Shown piece after piece: positions 1-6,820 of a stretch of DNA of 11,378 nt (position 1 is the first letter of the stretch; each line of letters starts with the position of its first letter). The position numbers and the translations under genes are program-made. The DNA is from Siphonobacter sp047605205. Lineage in GTDB: Bacteria > Bacteroidota > Bacteroidia > Cytophagales > Spirosomataceae. Where the stretch lies: positions 1 through 11,378 of the forward strand of contig JASGGE010000127.1 of assembly GCA_047605205.1 (NCBI GenBank), given 5' to 3'. The notes below the pieces were generated by a model, which was not told where the DNA came from, ran no database searches, and was given only the letters and a program-made list of their open reading frames with translations.

Positions 1-186
1 GGTTACATTACGATGGAATCAGGGTATTCGTACGAAACCATTCGGGAACTGATGAAGCTGGGGCATAATATCCGCTATGCCCTCGGAGCCTACGGCGGTT
101 ATCAGGCTATCATGTTCGACGCCAAACAAAAGATCTACCACGGAGCAACGGAGTCCCGCAAAGACGGTCAGGCTGCCGGGTATTAG
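1..186 (+). CDS. ggt: Gamma-glutamyltransferase, C-terminal end (partial)
   Basis: The window opens inside this gene; frame 1 is open from base 1 to a TAG stop, giving the last 61 residues. The tail ESRKDGQAAGY is the characteristic C-terminus of the gamma-glutamyltranspeptidase small subunit (families usually end in a D/S-x-R-x-D-G-x-A-x-G-Y pattern). It is preceded by a GAYGGYQAI segment, equivalent to the strand before the final hairpin of the fold. By family, the enzyme is an exported Ntn-hydrolase that cleaves the gamma-glutamyl bond of glutathione and related compounds. The signal peptide and the self-cleavage threonine lie upstream, outside the window, so activity cannot be judged. A strong intrinsic terminator follows directly, so this gene ends its transcription unit and is not linked to the convergent nucleotidase genes. 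Confidence 0.85.
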   Translation, partial: GYITMESGYSYETIRELMKLGHNIRYALGAYGGYQAIMFDAKQKIYHGATESRKDGQAAGY

Positions 187-207
187 CCATTTCCGATTTT
201 CCGTTTT

Positions 208-245
208 AACACCGACAGAGTTTCATCCTTTGTCGGTGTTTTTTT
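208..245 (+). terminator. Intrinsic terminator of the gamma-glutamyltransferase gene
   Basis: A perfect 10-bp inverted repeat (AACACCGACA at 208-217, TGTCGGTGTT at 231-240) with a 13-nt loop runs into a T tract at 239-245. It lies 21 bp after the ggt stop and points along the + strand. On the minus strand the stem is followed by AAAA, not T, so it is unlikely to terminate the convergent nucleotidase operon efficiently. Confidence 0.85.
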
Positions 246-271
246 ATTTCCATTTAAAAAAACGCAATCTT

Positions 272-1195
272 TTATCCAACCACCAGATTTTTTCCCTCTA
301 TAAATACCTGTTTTGAAACGCGGTCGAATGTGAAGTCCAATCGGCCCAGGTTAATACCACCAAATCCGACCTGATTCACAATAACAGCTTTCTTATCAAG
401 ATTGGTAAACGTCTTTGGTTCGGGCAAAAACGTATGGGTATGTCCGCCAATAATCAGATCAATATTACGAGACTGAGCAGCCAGAATGGGGTCCGTCGGA
501 TCGTCGGGATCACCTTTAAAACCCAAATGTGACAGGCAAATTACCATACTACACTTTTCTTCATTTCGCAGATGAGCCGCTACTTCATTCGCTTTTTTGA
601 TCGGATCGAGGTATTGCGTCGCTCCAAACAATTTGTCTGGAATAAGTCCTTTGGGCTGAATGCCCAAGCCAAACACACCTACTCGCAGGCCCTTAACTTT
701 GAAAATCTTATAAGGTTTTACAATGTCCTGCAACGGAGTATTCGTAAAATCATAATTAGCTACTAATACCGGAAACTTGGCGTGAGCTTTAATTTGCTTT
801 GCATAGAGTTCCATGCCCCCATCAAAATCATGGTTACCCATCGTTATGGCATCGTAGCCGAGCATACTCATGCTCTGAATTTCAGGTTCGCCATGAAACA
901 GATTGAAATAAGGCGTTCCCTGGAAAATATCACCGGCATCAAACAAGAGTACATTTTCTTCCTGCTGACGAATCTGGCTGATTAACCGAGCCCGATTCAC
1001 CACCCCACCCTTACCCGCGTTACGGTCGCCCTCCGGAAACGGATCCAGGTGGCTATGGGTATCATTGGTATGCAGAATGGTAAGTTTTACGGGGCTGGCT
1101 TTAGCCCAGCCATCAAAGGTCGTGCCGCTCAGGAGTAAGGCTCCGCCTAAACTACCGAGTTGCTTAAAAAAATAACGACGATCCGAACGAGTCAT
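272..1195 (-). CDS. Tat-exported metallophosphatase, 5'-nucleotidase catalytic domain only
   Basis: This 307-residue protein is the calcineurin-like N-terminal half of a UshA/5'-nucleotidase. The N-terminus has a twin-arginine signal (DRRYFFK, residues 5-11) followed by a hydrophobic GALLLSG stretch, so export to the periplasm in folded, metal-loaded form is likely. All dimetal motifs are visible: NDTH at 44-47, DAGD at 86-89, GNHD at 120-123, SHLG at 222-225 and GGHTHTF at 250-256. The protein stops soon after the phosphoesterase fold (VEGK-type end strand) and lacks the 5'-nucleotidase C-terminal domain that normally binds the nucleotide. That domain is encoded by the gene just upstream, 43 bp away on the same strand, so the two probably form one operon and may form one enzyme. 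The ATG at 1195 puts the Tat motif at the very start and has no obvious Shine-Dalgarno sequence, as is usual in Bacteroidota. The exact substrate (nucleotide, UDP-sugar or other phosphate ester) is not readable. Confidence 0.9.
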   Translation of the reverse strand: MTRSDRRYFFKQLGSLGGALLLSGTTFDGWAKASPVKLTILHTNDTHSHLDPFPEGDRNAGKGGVVNRARLISQIRQQEENVLLFDAGDIFQGTPYFNLFHGEPEIQSMSMLGYDAITMGNHDFDGGMELYAKQIKAHAKFPVLVANYDFTNTPLQDIVKPYKIFKVKGLRVGVFGLGIQPKGLIPDKLFGATQYLDPIKKANEVAAHLRNEEKCSMVICLSHLGFKGDPDDPTDPILAAQSRNIDLIIGGHTHTFLPEPKTFTNLDKKAVIVNQVGFGGINLGRLDFTFDRVSKQVFIEGKNLVVG

Positions 1196-1238
1196 GTGTA
1201 TATCGAAATGCCTAAGACATTAAAGGTCAAAAATAAAT

Positions 1239-2000
1239 TTAGCGAACTGTGGTCCGACCATCTAACTGTGGGTTAAGCACTTCATTTTTCTGGCCTTTTG
1301 CTATGAAATAATCCCGAATGGCATCTCGCATTAGATAATGCAAAGGCTCCGATTTCAGGCAGTTTTTCAGGAAAACTGCACTATCACCCCCCGTAGCTAC
1401 GTAATCACTCACCACGATTTTGTAGGTTTTACTTGGGTCAAAGGGCTTACCCTGAATGGTGATTTCGATTGGCTTTCTGGTGTCTTTATCCAGCACCAGA
1501 CGCATACCCGACTGTGGATCCTGCCGGGCCGCCACGTAATCAATAAACTGCTTCATCGTTTCGCCAGAAAGCGTCAGCACCACCAGATCATTATCGAAGG
1601 GCATTATTTCATAGACATTGCCAAGCGTCACATTCCCTGCCAGAATTTCGGCCCGAATGCCGCCCGTATTCATCTGAGCCACATCAATGGGCGATCCATA
1701 GTGTTTTTGACCCTGCTCAAGAAACAGGTCGGCCATTAAATCCCCGAGTTCGGACTCAACCCCACCCTTATGCAATCGCTTTGCTGATTTCACCAGGATC
1801 TGATTCATCGAACGATTCAGGCTATCGTGGTAGGTCTGTAAATAAGTAGCCAGGGCCTTACTCTCTTTAGAAGCAGCGGCAGTGGTATCCGTCACCGGAA
1901 TCAATGCCGAATGTAAAGCATGCCCCGCAAAGTACTGCGTACTGGAACATGCTGATAATAAGAACATTCCAAGAAAGAACGCCCAACGGTTATTCATCAT
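1239..2000 (-). CDS. Lipoprotein with 5'-nucleotidase C-terminal domain
   Basis: This protein has about 253 residues. It has a lipoprotein signal peptide with lipobox L-S-A-C (Cys18 counting from the ATG at 2000), so it should be anchored in a membrane facing the periplasm or surface. The rest matches the 5_nucleotid_C domain: NTGGIR at about residues 111-116, the GNVTLGNVYEIMPFDND block ending near 138, and VATGGDSAVF ending near 210. In two-domain 5'-nucleotidases this domain binds the nucleoside, while the metal site sits in the other domain. No metallophosphatase domain is present here; it is supplied by the next gene of the operon. Start choice: the frame opens at a TTG (2021), with ATGs at 2009, 2000 and 1997. 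The ATG at 2000 was chosen because AAGGA ends 8 nt before it and because it leaves a compact signal peptide. Confidence 0.87.
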   Translation of the reverse strand: MMNNRWAFFLGMFLLSACSSTQYFAGHALHSALIPVTDTTAAASKESKALATYLQTYHDSLNRSMNQILVKSAKRLHKGGVESELGDLMADLFLEQGQKHYGSPIDVAQMNTGGIRAEILAGNVTLGNVYEIMPFDNDLVVLTLSGETMKQFIDYVAARQDPQSGMRLVLDKDTRKPIEITIQGKPFDPSKTYKIVVSDYVATGGDSAVFLKNCLKSEPLHYLMRDAIRDYFIAKGQKNEVLNPQLDGRTTVR

Positions 2001-2008
2001 GAGACTCA

Positions 2009-2013
2009 TCCTT
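2009..2013 (-). promoter_or_regulatory. Shine-Dalgarno-like AAGGA for the 5'-nucleotidase C-domain gene
   Basis: On the minus strand AAGGA lies 8 nt before the ATG at 2000. It supports that start over the upstream TTG at 2021 and over the ATG at 2009, which overlaps the motif. Such motifs are weakly used in Bacteroidota, so this is modest evidence. Confidence 0.4.
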
Positions 2014-2021
2014 AAAATCAA

Positions 2022-2057
2022 AACCCATCCAGGAAGCGAAGGTACGGATGGTTTTTT
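2022..2057. promoter_or_regulatory. Leader hairpin upstream of the split nucleotidase operon
   Basis: CCATCC (2025-2030) pairs with GGATGG (2046-2051) around a 15-nt loop, extended by AA/TT pairs with one bulged C. On the + strand a six-T run (2052-2057) follows, so it resembles a weak terminator against transcription leaving the operon's own antisense side. On the minus strand it would fold in the leader just upstream of the start. The sequence does not show which role applies. Confidence 0.3.
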
Positions 2058-2203
2058 AAAGGATATGGTATGAAGGTGATTAATTAGTAATGTAAGCAGG
2101 TAAATACTACTTCATAAATTGAATATTACGACTTCTAAAAAGCCATAGCTTAAAACGATGTATCTACATTTATTTATAGAAAAGTGCAATAAAAGGTTAA
2201 TGT

Positions 2204-2369
2204 CAGATTAAAATTATAGCCTTGTTAAAATCTAATCTGTACATCGAAACCATTTTTAAATTAAACTTGCATCGTCAACCAGGTTGACCATTTTAATATT
2301 TCATAGAAAGGTGACAATCAAACACATGAGGTAGCCTTTTTCGCAAAACCTGTTAATCTGTATCAGATT
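2204..2369. repeat. Four CAGATT/AATCTG half-sites forming two inverted pairs
   Basis: CAGATTA (2204-2210) and TAATCTG (2233-2239) form one inverted pair about 22 bp apart. AATCTG (2355-2360) and CAGATT (2364-2369) form a tight perfect pair with a 3-bp centre. The 9-mer TAATCTGTA occurs at both 2233-2241 and 2354-2362. Such arrangement is compatible with binding sites for a dimeric regulator, but in AT-rich DNA chance copies are possible. Confidence 0.35.
2274..2288. promoter_or_regulatory. Candidate operator: perfect palindrome GTCAACC-A-GGTTGAC
   Basis: The two 7-bp arms (2274-2280 and 2282-2288) are exact reverse complements around a single A, and two further outer base pairs match after one C-C mismatch. 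The size and symmetry fit a TetR-family operator. It lies about 200 bp before the tetR start and about 275 bp before the divergent nucleotidase start, in DNA that is otherwise AT-rich, which makes the GC-containing arms stand out. Binding by the neighbouring TetR protein is inference. Confidence 0.45.
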
Positions 2370-2446
2370 TACTTAAATAGCAGAGCTGATAAAATGCAGT
2401 AATTCAACACTTTAAACAATTATTTAAAAATATCATTTAACGATCT

Positions 2447-2477
2447 ATTGTACAAAAAGATTTTTTTATGACCTTTG
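2447..2477 (+). promoter_or_regulatory. Possible Bacteroidota-type promoter of the TetR gene
   Basis: TTG at 2448-2450 is followed after 19 bp by GACCTTTG (2470-2477). This resembles the Bacteroidota sigma consensus TTTG-N19-21-TAnnTTTG with one mismatch in the -7 box. Transcription would start a few bases downstream, close to the TTG start at 2485, which would make the GTG at 2500 a realistic alternative start. Confidence 0.3.
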
Positions 2478-2484
2478 GCGAAAA

Positions 2485-3132
2485 TTGAATGAAAGGCTCG
2501 TGAAGAATTGCATACAGAGCAGCGAAGAGAAAATCAAGGAAGCTGCTAAGTTCATTTTTCTAAAGAAAGGATTTGCCGGTACGACAGCCCGAGATATTGC
2601 TGAAGCAGCCGGGATGAACATTGCCCTTACGAATTATTATTTCAGAAGTAAGGAAAAGCTGTTTCATGAGGTCTTTCGGGAGTTGTTTACGCTTTATTGC
2701 GAAACCACGCTGGGGATTCTGGAACAGCCCATAACGTTTCAGGAAAAACTGATTCGGATGATTGACGAGGATTTCCGGTTGATGAAGCATGAACCTAAAC
2801 TGGTTTTGTTTATCATGAATGAAATGCACCGCAATCCTGAGCCATTGATTCCTGAATTATTTAAATTAAAGAATGTTTTACGCACGAAATTATACCAACA
2901 GTTTGAAGAGGAAATCAGTAAGGGAACCATTAGACCAGACGTCGCTCCTGAAAATCTGGTTCCGATGATTTTAGGCGGATTACAGTTCATTTTTATCTGC
3001 CGTAACATGCAGATGAAAATGAACGATATGAATGAAGAACAATTTGACGTTTTCGCTGAAAACCACAAGTATCATCTTTCCCGGATGATTACCAATTATC
3101 TCTTCAATCATAAGGAAATAAGTACTTCCTGA
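2485..3132 (+). CDS. TetR/AcrR-family transcriptional regulator
   Basis: This 215-residue protein has the usual TetR length. Residues about 14-62 form the N-terminal DNA-binding domain: KIKEAAKFIFLKKGFAGTT, then ARDIAEAAGMNIALTNYYF with the typical recognition-helix end YYF.SKEKLF. The remaining all-helical part would be the dimerisation and ligand domain and shows no informative motif, so the ligand is unknown. No in-frame ATG precedes the domain: the frame opens with TTG (2485), and a GTG at 2500 is an alternative giving a protein five residues shorter. The gene sits 283 bp upstream of the serine palmitoyltransferase start on the same strand, so it may control the sphingolipid genes, itself, or the divergent nucleotidase operon. 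TetR proteins near lipid genes often sense acyl-CoA or lipids (for example FabR and FadR types), but here that is only a suggestion. Confidence 0.88.
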   Translation: MNERLVKNCIQSSEEKIKEAAKFIFLKKGFAGTTARDIAEAAGMNIALTNYYFRSKEKLFHEVFRELFTLYCETTLGILEQPITFQEKLIRMIDEDFRLMKHEPKLVLFIMNEMHRNPEPLIPELFKLKNVLRTKLYQQFEEEISKGTIRPDVAPENLVPMILGGLQFIFICRNMQMKMNDMNEEQFDVFAENHKYHLSRMITNYLFNHKEISTS

Positions 3133-3149
3133 TCCCTAATCACCCTACC

Positions 3150-3167
3150 ACGTATAGGGGCATACGT
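3150..3167. repeat. Small inverted repeat ACGTAT-N6-ATACGT
   Basis: A perfect 6-bp inverted repeat with a 6-bp spacer lies 18 bp after the tetR stop. It is not followed by a T run, so it is not a terminator. It could be a protein site in the region upstream of the sphingolipid operon or a chance repeat. Confidence 0.25.
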
Positions 3168-3205
3168 AGTAAATATGATGAACGGTTCAGGGAAGTAAAA
3201 TCCAT

Positions 3206-3263
3206 AAAAACCTCCACATTATCAGTGGTTTATTTTTATCAACCCTAACCTGTGGGAGTTTTT
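3206..3263 (+). terminator. Weak candidate terminator after the TetR gene
   Basis: CTCCACA (3212-3218) can pair with TGTGGGAG (3251-3258) with one bulged G, flanked by an A run on the left and TTTTT at 3259-3263 on the right. The loop is long (32 nt) but contains a small CCAC/GTGG hairpin. Together they could form a terminator separating tetR from the sphingolipid operon; the pairing is imperfect, so confidence is low. Confidence 0.3.
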
Positions 3264-3415
3264 CAGAGAGAACAAAAGTAAATTCTTTATGGAAGAAAGC
3301 TGCACTAGTTTATCTTTTTTGCAAAAGGGTTGTTTTTTTGTAAACTTAACCTTTTGTTGAGTTTCAAAGACCGTTCAAAAAAGGAAGTCAGTACACGTTT
3401 GTGACACCAATATTC

Positions 3416-4621
3416 ATGGAAAAAAAATTATATGCTAAAGTAGCCGCCTATCAGGATGTTGCTATCGCAAAAGCAAAAGGGATTTATCCTTATTTCAGGT
3501 CTATTGAATCAGGTCAGGATACCGAAGTTATTATTGAAGGAAAACGCGTCCTTATGTTTGGTTCCAACTCGTATTTGGGCCTTACTAATCACCCAGCCAT
3601 TATTGAAGCCTCTCAGAAAGCTATTGCCAAATATGGCACGGGTTGTGCGGGATCTCGTTTCCTGAACGGCACCCTTGATATTCACGAGGAACTGGAAGCC
3701 AGACTAGCTGCCTACACAGGTAAAGAAGGTGCCGTTTTGTTCAGTACCGGGTATCAGGCTAATTTAGGAGCTCTGGCGTGCTTAACCGGCCGGAATGATT
3801 ATCTAATTCTGGATGAAAGCAATCATGCTTCCATTATTGATGGTAGCCGCCTTTCTTTCTCAAAAGTGATCAAGTACGCCCATAACGATATGGACGACCT
3901 CTGGAAAAAACTAAATCAGCTTCCGGAGGAAGGTATTAAATTAATTGCTAGCGACGGCATCTTCAGTATGGAGGGTGACATTGTTAAGCTTCCTGTTTTG
4001 AATGCTATCGCTACCGAGTTTAATGCTTCTGTTCTGATAGACGACGCCCACAGTTTAGGTGTAATTGGTAAAAACGGTGCGGGGACGGCTTCTCACTTCG
4101 GTCTTACCGAAAGTACAGACCTAATTATGGGTACCTTCAGCAAATCGCTAGCTTCGCTGGGAGGATTCATTGCCAGCGATTCCGCCACAATTGAGTACCT
4201 ACGGCACCGGGCACGTTCACTCATTTTTAGTGCCAGTATGACACCTGCTGCCACAGCCAGTACATTAGCCGCTCTGGAAATTATCCAGAATGAGCCTGAA
4301 CATATTGAGCGTTTGTGGGCCAACACAAACTTCGCAAAAGAATTATTAGTATCAAGTGGGTTCGATTTAGGGAAAAGCGAAAGCCCCATTTTGCCTATTT
4401 ATATCCGCAATAACGAGCATACTTTCCTGATGACCAAGCTATTGCAGGAAGATGGCGTTTTTGTTAACCCAGTAGTTTCACCGGCCGTCCCGCCTCAGGA
4501 ATCATTGATTCGCTTCTCATTAATGGCTACGCATACTTTTAGTCAAATTGAAGAAGCTGTTAATAAAATGGCTCGTGCCTATCGCAAAATCAATCCTGAG
4601 GCTCTTAAAGAACGGATATGA
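3416..4621 (+). CDS. spt: Serine palmitoyltransferase, first step of sphingolipid synthesis
   Basis: This PLP enzyme of the alpha-oxoamine synthase family has 401 residues from the chosen ATG. It condenses L-serine with an acyl thioester (typically palmitoyl-CoA) to 3-ketosphinganine in the cytoplasm. Visible landmarks are NSYLGL (51-56), GTGCAGSRFLNGT (74-86, the usual G-x-G-x-x-G/S-R substrate loop), DESNHASI (133-140, His137 stacks on PLP in the family), DDAHSLG (209-215) and the PLP-lysine motif GTFSKSLASLGGF with Lys243. Related family members are KBL, AONS and ALAS. The sphingolipid neighbours (an acyltransferase and a ceramide-type reductase) favour SPT over biotin or threonine metabolism. 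A GTG at 3401 would add five residues; the ATG at 3416 fits the usual MEKK-like N-terminus. No transmembrane helix is present, as in other bacterial SPTs. The stop overlaps the next start as ATGA, indicating translational coupling. Confidence 0.92.
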   Translation: MEKKLYAKVAAYQDVAIAKAKGIYPYFRSIESGQDTEVIIEGKRVLMFGSNSYLGLTNHPAIIEASQKAIAKYGTGCAGSRFLNGTLDIHEELEARLAAYTGKEGAVLFSTGYQANLGALACLTGRNDYLILDESNHASIIDGSRLSFSKVIKYAHNDMDDLWKKLNQLPEEGIKLIASDGIFSMEGDIVKLPVLNAIATEFNASVLIDDAHSLGVIGKNGAGTASHFGLTESTDLIMGTFSKSLASLGGFIASDSATIEYLRHRARSLIFSASMTPAATASTLAALEIIQNEPEHIERLWANTNFAKELLVSSGFDLGKSESPILPIYIRNNEHTFLMTKLLQEDGVFVNPVVSPAVPPQESLIRFSLMATHTFSQIEEAVNKMARAYRKINPEALKERI

Positions 4622-5736
4622 AACGGGTGGTAGCGATTCAGTCGAAAGACTTAACGAAGTTCATTGATTTTCCCCATGATCTCTATAAAGATGATCCGAA
4701 CTATGTTCCTGAAATCTTTATTGGCCAAAAGGATTTACTGACACCCAGTAAGCACCCTTTTTATAAGCACTCCGAAGTTCAGCTTTTTTTAGCTTATGAT
4801 GGAGATCAGATTACGGGCCGAATCGCTGCCATTCATAATCGTAACCACAATGCTTTTGTTGGCAGGAATGATGGTTTTTTTGGTTTTTTTGATTGTATTA
4901 ACGATCAGGAGACGGCCAATTTGCTCTTTAAAAGTGCTATCGAATGGCTGAAAGAACGGGGATTAACCAACCTGGTAGGGCCAACCAACCCAACTACTAA
5001 CGATGCGTGCGGTTTACTAATTGAGGGCTTTGATCGTCCGCCAATGGCGATGATGCCTTATAATGCCCCCTACTACATACCTCTGATTGAAGGAGCAGGC
5101 CTACATAAAAAAACGGATTTACTAGCCTATGAACTGAACGTTGCTGAATCAAATGACAAGCCGGTTCGGATGCTCGATATGTTACAAACCCGTTTGAAAC
5201 GTAGCGGTATCACCATTAGACAAGTGAATGTAAAGGACTTTAAAAACGAGGTTCCTAAAATTCGGGAAGTGTATAACAAAGCCTGGGACAAGAATTTAGG
5301 TTTTGTTCCCATGACAGATGACGAGTTTGATTATCTGGCAAAGGATTTAAAGATGATTCTGGACCCGCGGTATTGCCTGGTTGCTGAAAAAGATGATAAA
5401 GTAATTGCCTTTGTTCTTGGTATTCCAGACATTAATCAGATTCAGATTAAAATGAAACGAGGCCGTTTGTTCCCTACCGGCATTTTCAAACTTCTGTTTC
5501 AACGTAAAAATATCACCCGGATTCGCGTCTTAACGCTAGGGGTTTTGGAAGGATATCGTAAGCTAGGCATCGAAGCCTGTTTGTACGGTAGCGTGATAAA
5601 AAACACCTATGGCACAAAAGTTACCGGCGGTGAATGTTCCTGGATGTTAGAAGATAATTATCTGATGAATCACGCCATTGAGCAAATCAACGCTAAGCTA
5701 TACAAACGATATCGTTTACTGGAAAAGAATATATGA
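4618..5736 (+). CDS. GNAT-fold acyltransferase, candidate bacterial ceramide synthase
   Basis: This protein has 372 residues. The C-terminal half carries an acyl-CoA-binding GNAT motif: TLGVLEGYRKLGIEACLY (306-323), where R314-x-x-G317-x-x-A320 matches the Q/R-x-x-G-x-G/A loop. The N-terminal half has a conserved-looking block, VGPTNPTTNDACGLLIEGFD (120-139), followed by PPMAMMPYN. This resembles the YghO-like acyltransferase family to which the Caulobacter ceramide synthase bCerS has been assigned. That enzyme N-acylates the sphingoid base (3-ketosphinganine in the bacterial order). The gene starts inside the spt stop codon (ATGA) and ends inside the start of the reductase gene (ATGA), so the three are one coupled unit. 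No signal peptide or membrane helix is evident. The GNAT fold is well supported; the ceramide synthase role is inferred from family resemblance and position. Confidence 0.75.
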   Translation: MKRVVAIQSKDLTKFIDFPHDLYKDDPNYVPEIFIGQKDLLTPSKHPFYKHSEVQLFLAYDGDQITGRIAAIHNRNHNAFVGRNDGFFGFFDCINDQETANLLFKSAIEWLKERGLTNLVGPTNPTTNDACGLLIEGFDRPPMAMMPYNAPYYIPLIEGAGLHKKTDLLAYELNVAESNDKPVRMLDMLQTRLKRSGITIRQVNVKDFKNEVPKIREVYNKAWDKNLGFVPMTDDEFDYLAKDLKMILDPRYCLVAEKDDKVIAFVLGIPDINQIQIKMKRGRLFPTGIFKLLFQRKNITRIRVLTLGVLEGYRKLGIEACLYGSVIKNTYGTKVTGGECSWMLEDNYLMNHAIEQINAKLYKRYRLLEKNI

Positions 5737-6719
5737 GTGAAAAGGTACTCATCACCGGAGCAAGTGGGTTCATTGGCTACCACCTCGTTCCAGCCGCTCA
5801 ACAGGCTGGATTAGAAGTTCATGCCGCCGTCAGAGCCTCCAGCAATGTTTCACAATTTGGAAACAATGCTCCTGTTTTGGTGTATCCAGACTGGCAATCA
5901 GAAGAGGCTTTACAGAAATTACTGGAGGAAGGTCAGTATTCGTACATTATTCATGCCGCCGGTGCTACCCGGGCAAAAACCACGGATGATTATAATACTA
6001 TCAATGCTACCTACACACTTCAATTAGCCAGAGCCGCTGCCAGGGCAGCTATTCCACTCAAAAAGTTTGTTTTCATGAGTAGCCTGGCTGCTTTAGGGCC
6101 AGCTGCCTATGAAGAATCGTTTCCCTTTACAGAGGCAAAATCGCCTGCTCCGGTTACTTCATACGGCAAGAGCAAGCTATTAGCCGAGTATTATTTATCT
6201 GACATTAACGTTCCGCTAACCATTCTCCGCCCTACGGCTGTATATGGCCCACGCGAGAAAGATTTGTTGGTTGTTTTCAAAATGCTTAGCCAGGGCTGGG
6301 ACCCTTATATAGGTCACACTCCCCAACGTTTTAGCTTCGTATATGTGAAAGATGTTGTACAGGCAACATTACTGGCCTTGGAAGCTGATAAAAATGGTCA
6401 GTATAATTTATCGGATGGACATGTATACGGACGCTACGAACTGGCTGATACATTTCAAGGCTTATCCGGGAAGAAAGCCATACGACTTCACCTTCCCTTG
6501 CCACTGGTACAGGTAGCTGCGAATGTTTTGGAATGGGCCTACCGCCGATCTGCAAAAACGCCGGTACTCAATCGGGATCGATTACACGAATTTACGGCTC
6601 CCAACTGGGCCATGAGTATCGAAGCAGCCCAACGGGACCTGGGTTACAAGCCCACTTATGATTTAAAAAAAGGACTTAACGAAACGCTACAGTGGTATCG
6701 GGAGCAACGGTGGCTATAA
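5733..6719 (+). CDS. NAD(P)-dependent SDR/epimerase-like reductase, candidate ceramide or ketosphinganine reductase
   Basis: This extended SDR of 328 residues has the dinucleotide-binding GASGFIG motif at 9-15, HAAGATR at 74-80, MSSLAALG (catalytic Ser region) at 115-122, and the active-site Y144-x-x-x-K148 in SYGKSK. It continues with LRPTAVYGP at 165-173, typical of the epimerase/dehydratase subfamily. By position behind spt and the acyltransferase, it should reduce the 3-keto group. In Caulobacter a similar protein (CerR) acts on 3-oxo-ceramide, whereas in Bacteroides thetaiotaomicron an SDR (BT_0972) has been described as 3-ketosphinganine reductase, so the substrate here could be either. 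Specificity for NADH or NADPH cannot be told. The start ATG overlaps the previous stop. The product is soluble; a mildly hydrophobic LPLPLVQVAANVLEWAY segment near residues 254-270 may contact the membrane. Confidence 0.85.
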   Translation: MSEKVLITGASGFIGYHLVPAAQQAGLEVHAAVRASSNVSQFGNNAPVLVYPDWQSEEALQKLLEEGQYSYIIHAAGATRAKTTDDYNTINATYTLQLARAAARAAIPLKKFVFMSSLAALGPAAYEESFPFTEAKSPAPVTSYGKSKLLAEYYLSDINVPLTILRPTAVYGPREKDLLVVFKMLSQGWDPYIGHTPQRFSFVYVKDVVQATLLALEADKNGQYNLSDGHVYGRYELADTFQGLSGKKAIRLHLPLPLVQVAANVLEWAYRRSAKTPVLNRDRLHEFTAPNWAMSIEAAQRDLGYKPTYDLKKGLNETLQWYREQRWL

Positions 6720-6820
6720 AGCCTGCTGAACTCCTTCGAAAATAATTAATTCTTAATCCTCTTCCTTCAACCTAAGATATAGGAAGACCAAGTTCAATGT
6801 CCATTTAAACAATAAATCTT

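Larger units (their letters stand above)
2058..2484. other. AT-rich divergent intergenic region with several inverted repeats
   Basis: No convincing coding region was found on either strand between the nucleotidase operon and the TetR gene. The region is very AT-rich and must hold the promoters of both flanking units. It contains a perfect 15-bp palindrome at 2274-2288 and a family of CAGATT/AATCTG half-sites at 2204-2369, listed separately. No tRNA-like fold or small RNA could be supported by eye. Confidence 0.6.

Noticed and set aside
77..316. 79-residue open frame on the + strand
   Set aside because: It overlaps the ggt 3' end in another frame, reads through the terminator and into the convergent gene, and its product is low-complexity.
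1338..1739. 133-residue open frame on the + strand
   Set aside because: It lies fully antisense to the 5'-nucleotidase C-domain gene, which has a clear domain match; the + frame translation shows no recognisable domain and is a shadow.
2468..2488. ATG at 2468 as a possible start for the TetR gene
   Set aside because: It is in a different frame and meets TGA after six codons; the ATG at 2489 likewise stops after four codons, so only TTG 2485 or GTG 2500 remain.
2739..3068. 109-residue minus-strand frame within the TetR gene
   Set aside because: It is antisense to a complete TetR-family protein and has no domain-like features.
3300..3415. Bacteroidota-type promoter (TTTG / TAnnTTTG) before spt
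   Set aside because: Several TTTG strings exist in this T-rich stretch, but none pairs with a TAnnTTTG box at the expected 19-21 bp spacing, so no promoter is called.
3416..4621. Alternative identity as glycine C-acetyltransferase (Kbl) or BioF
   Set aside because: The fold is shared, but there is no threonine dehydrogenase or biotin gene nearby, while the ATGA-coupled acyltransferase and reductase fit sphingolipid synthesis.
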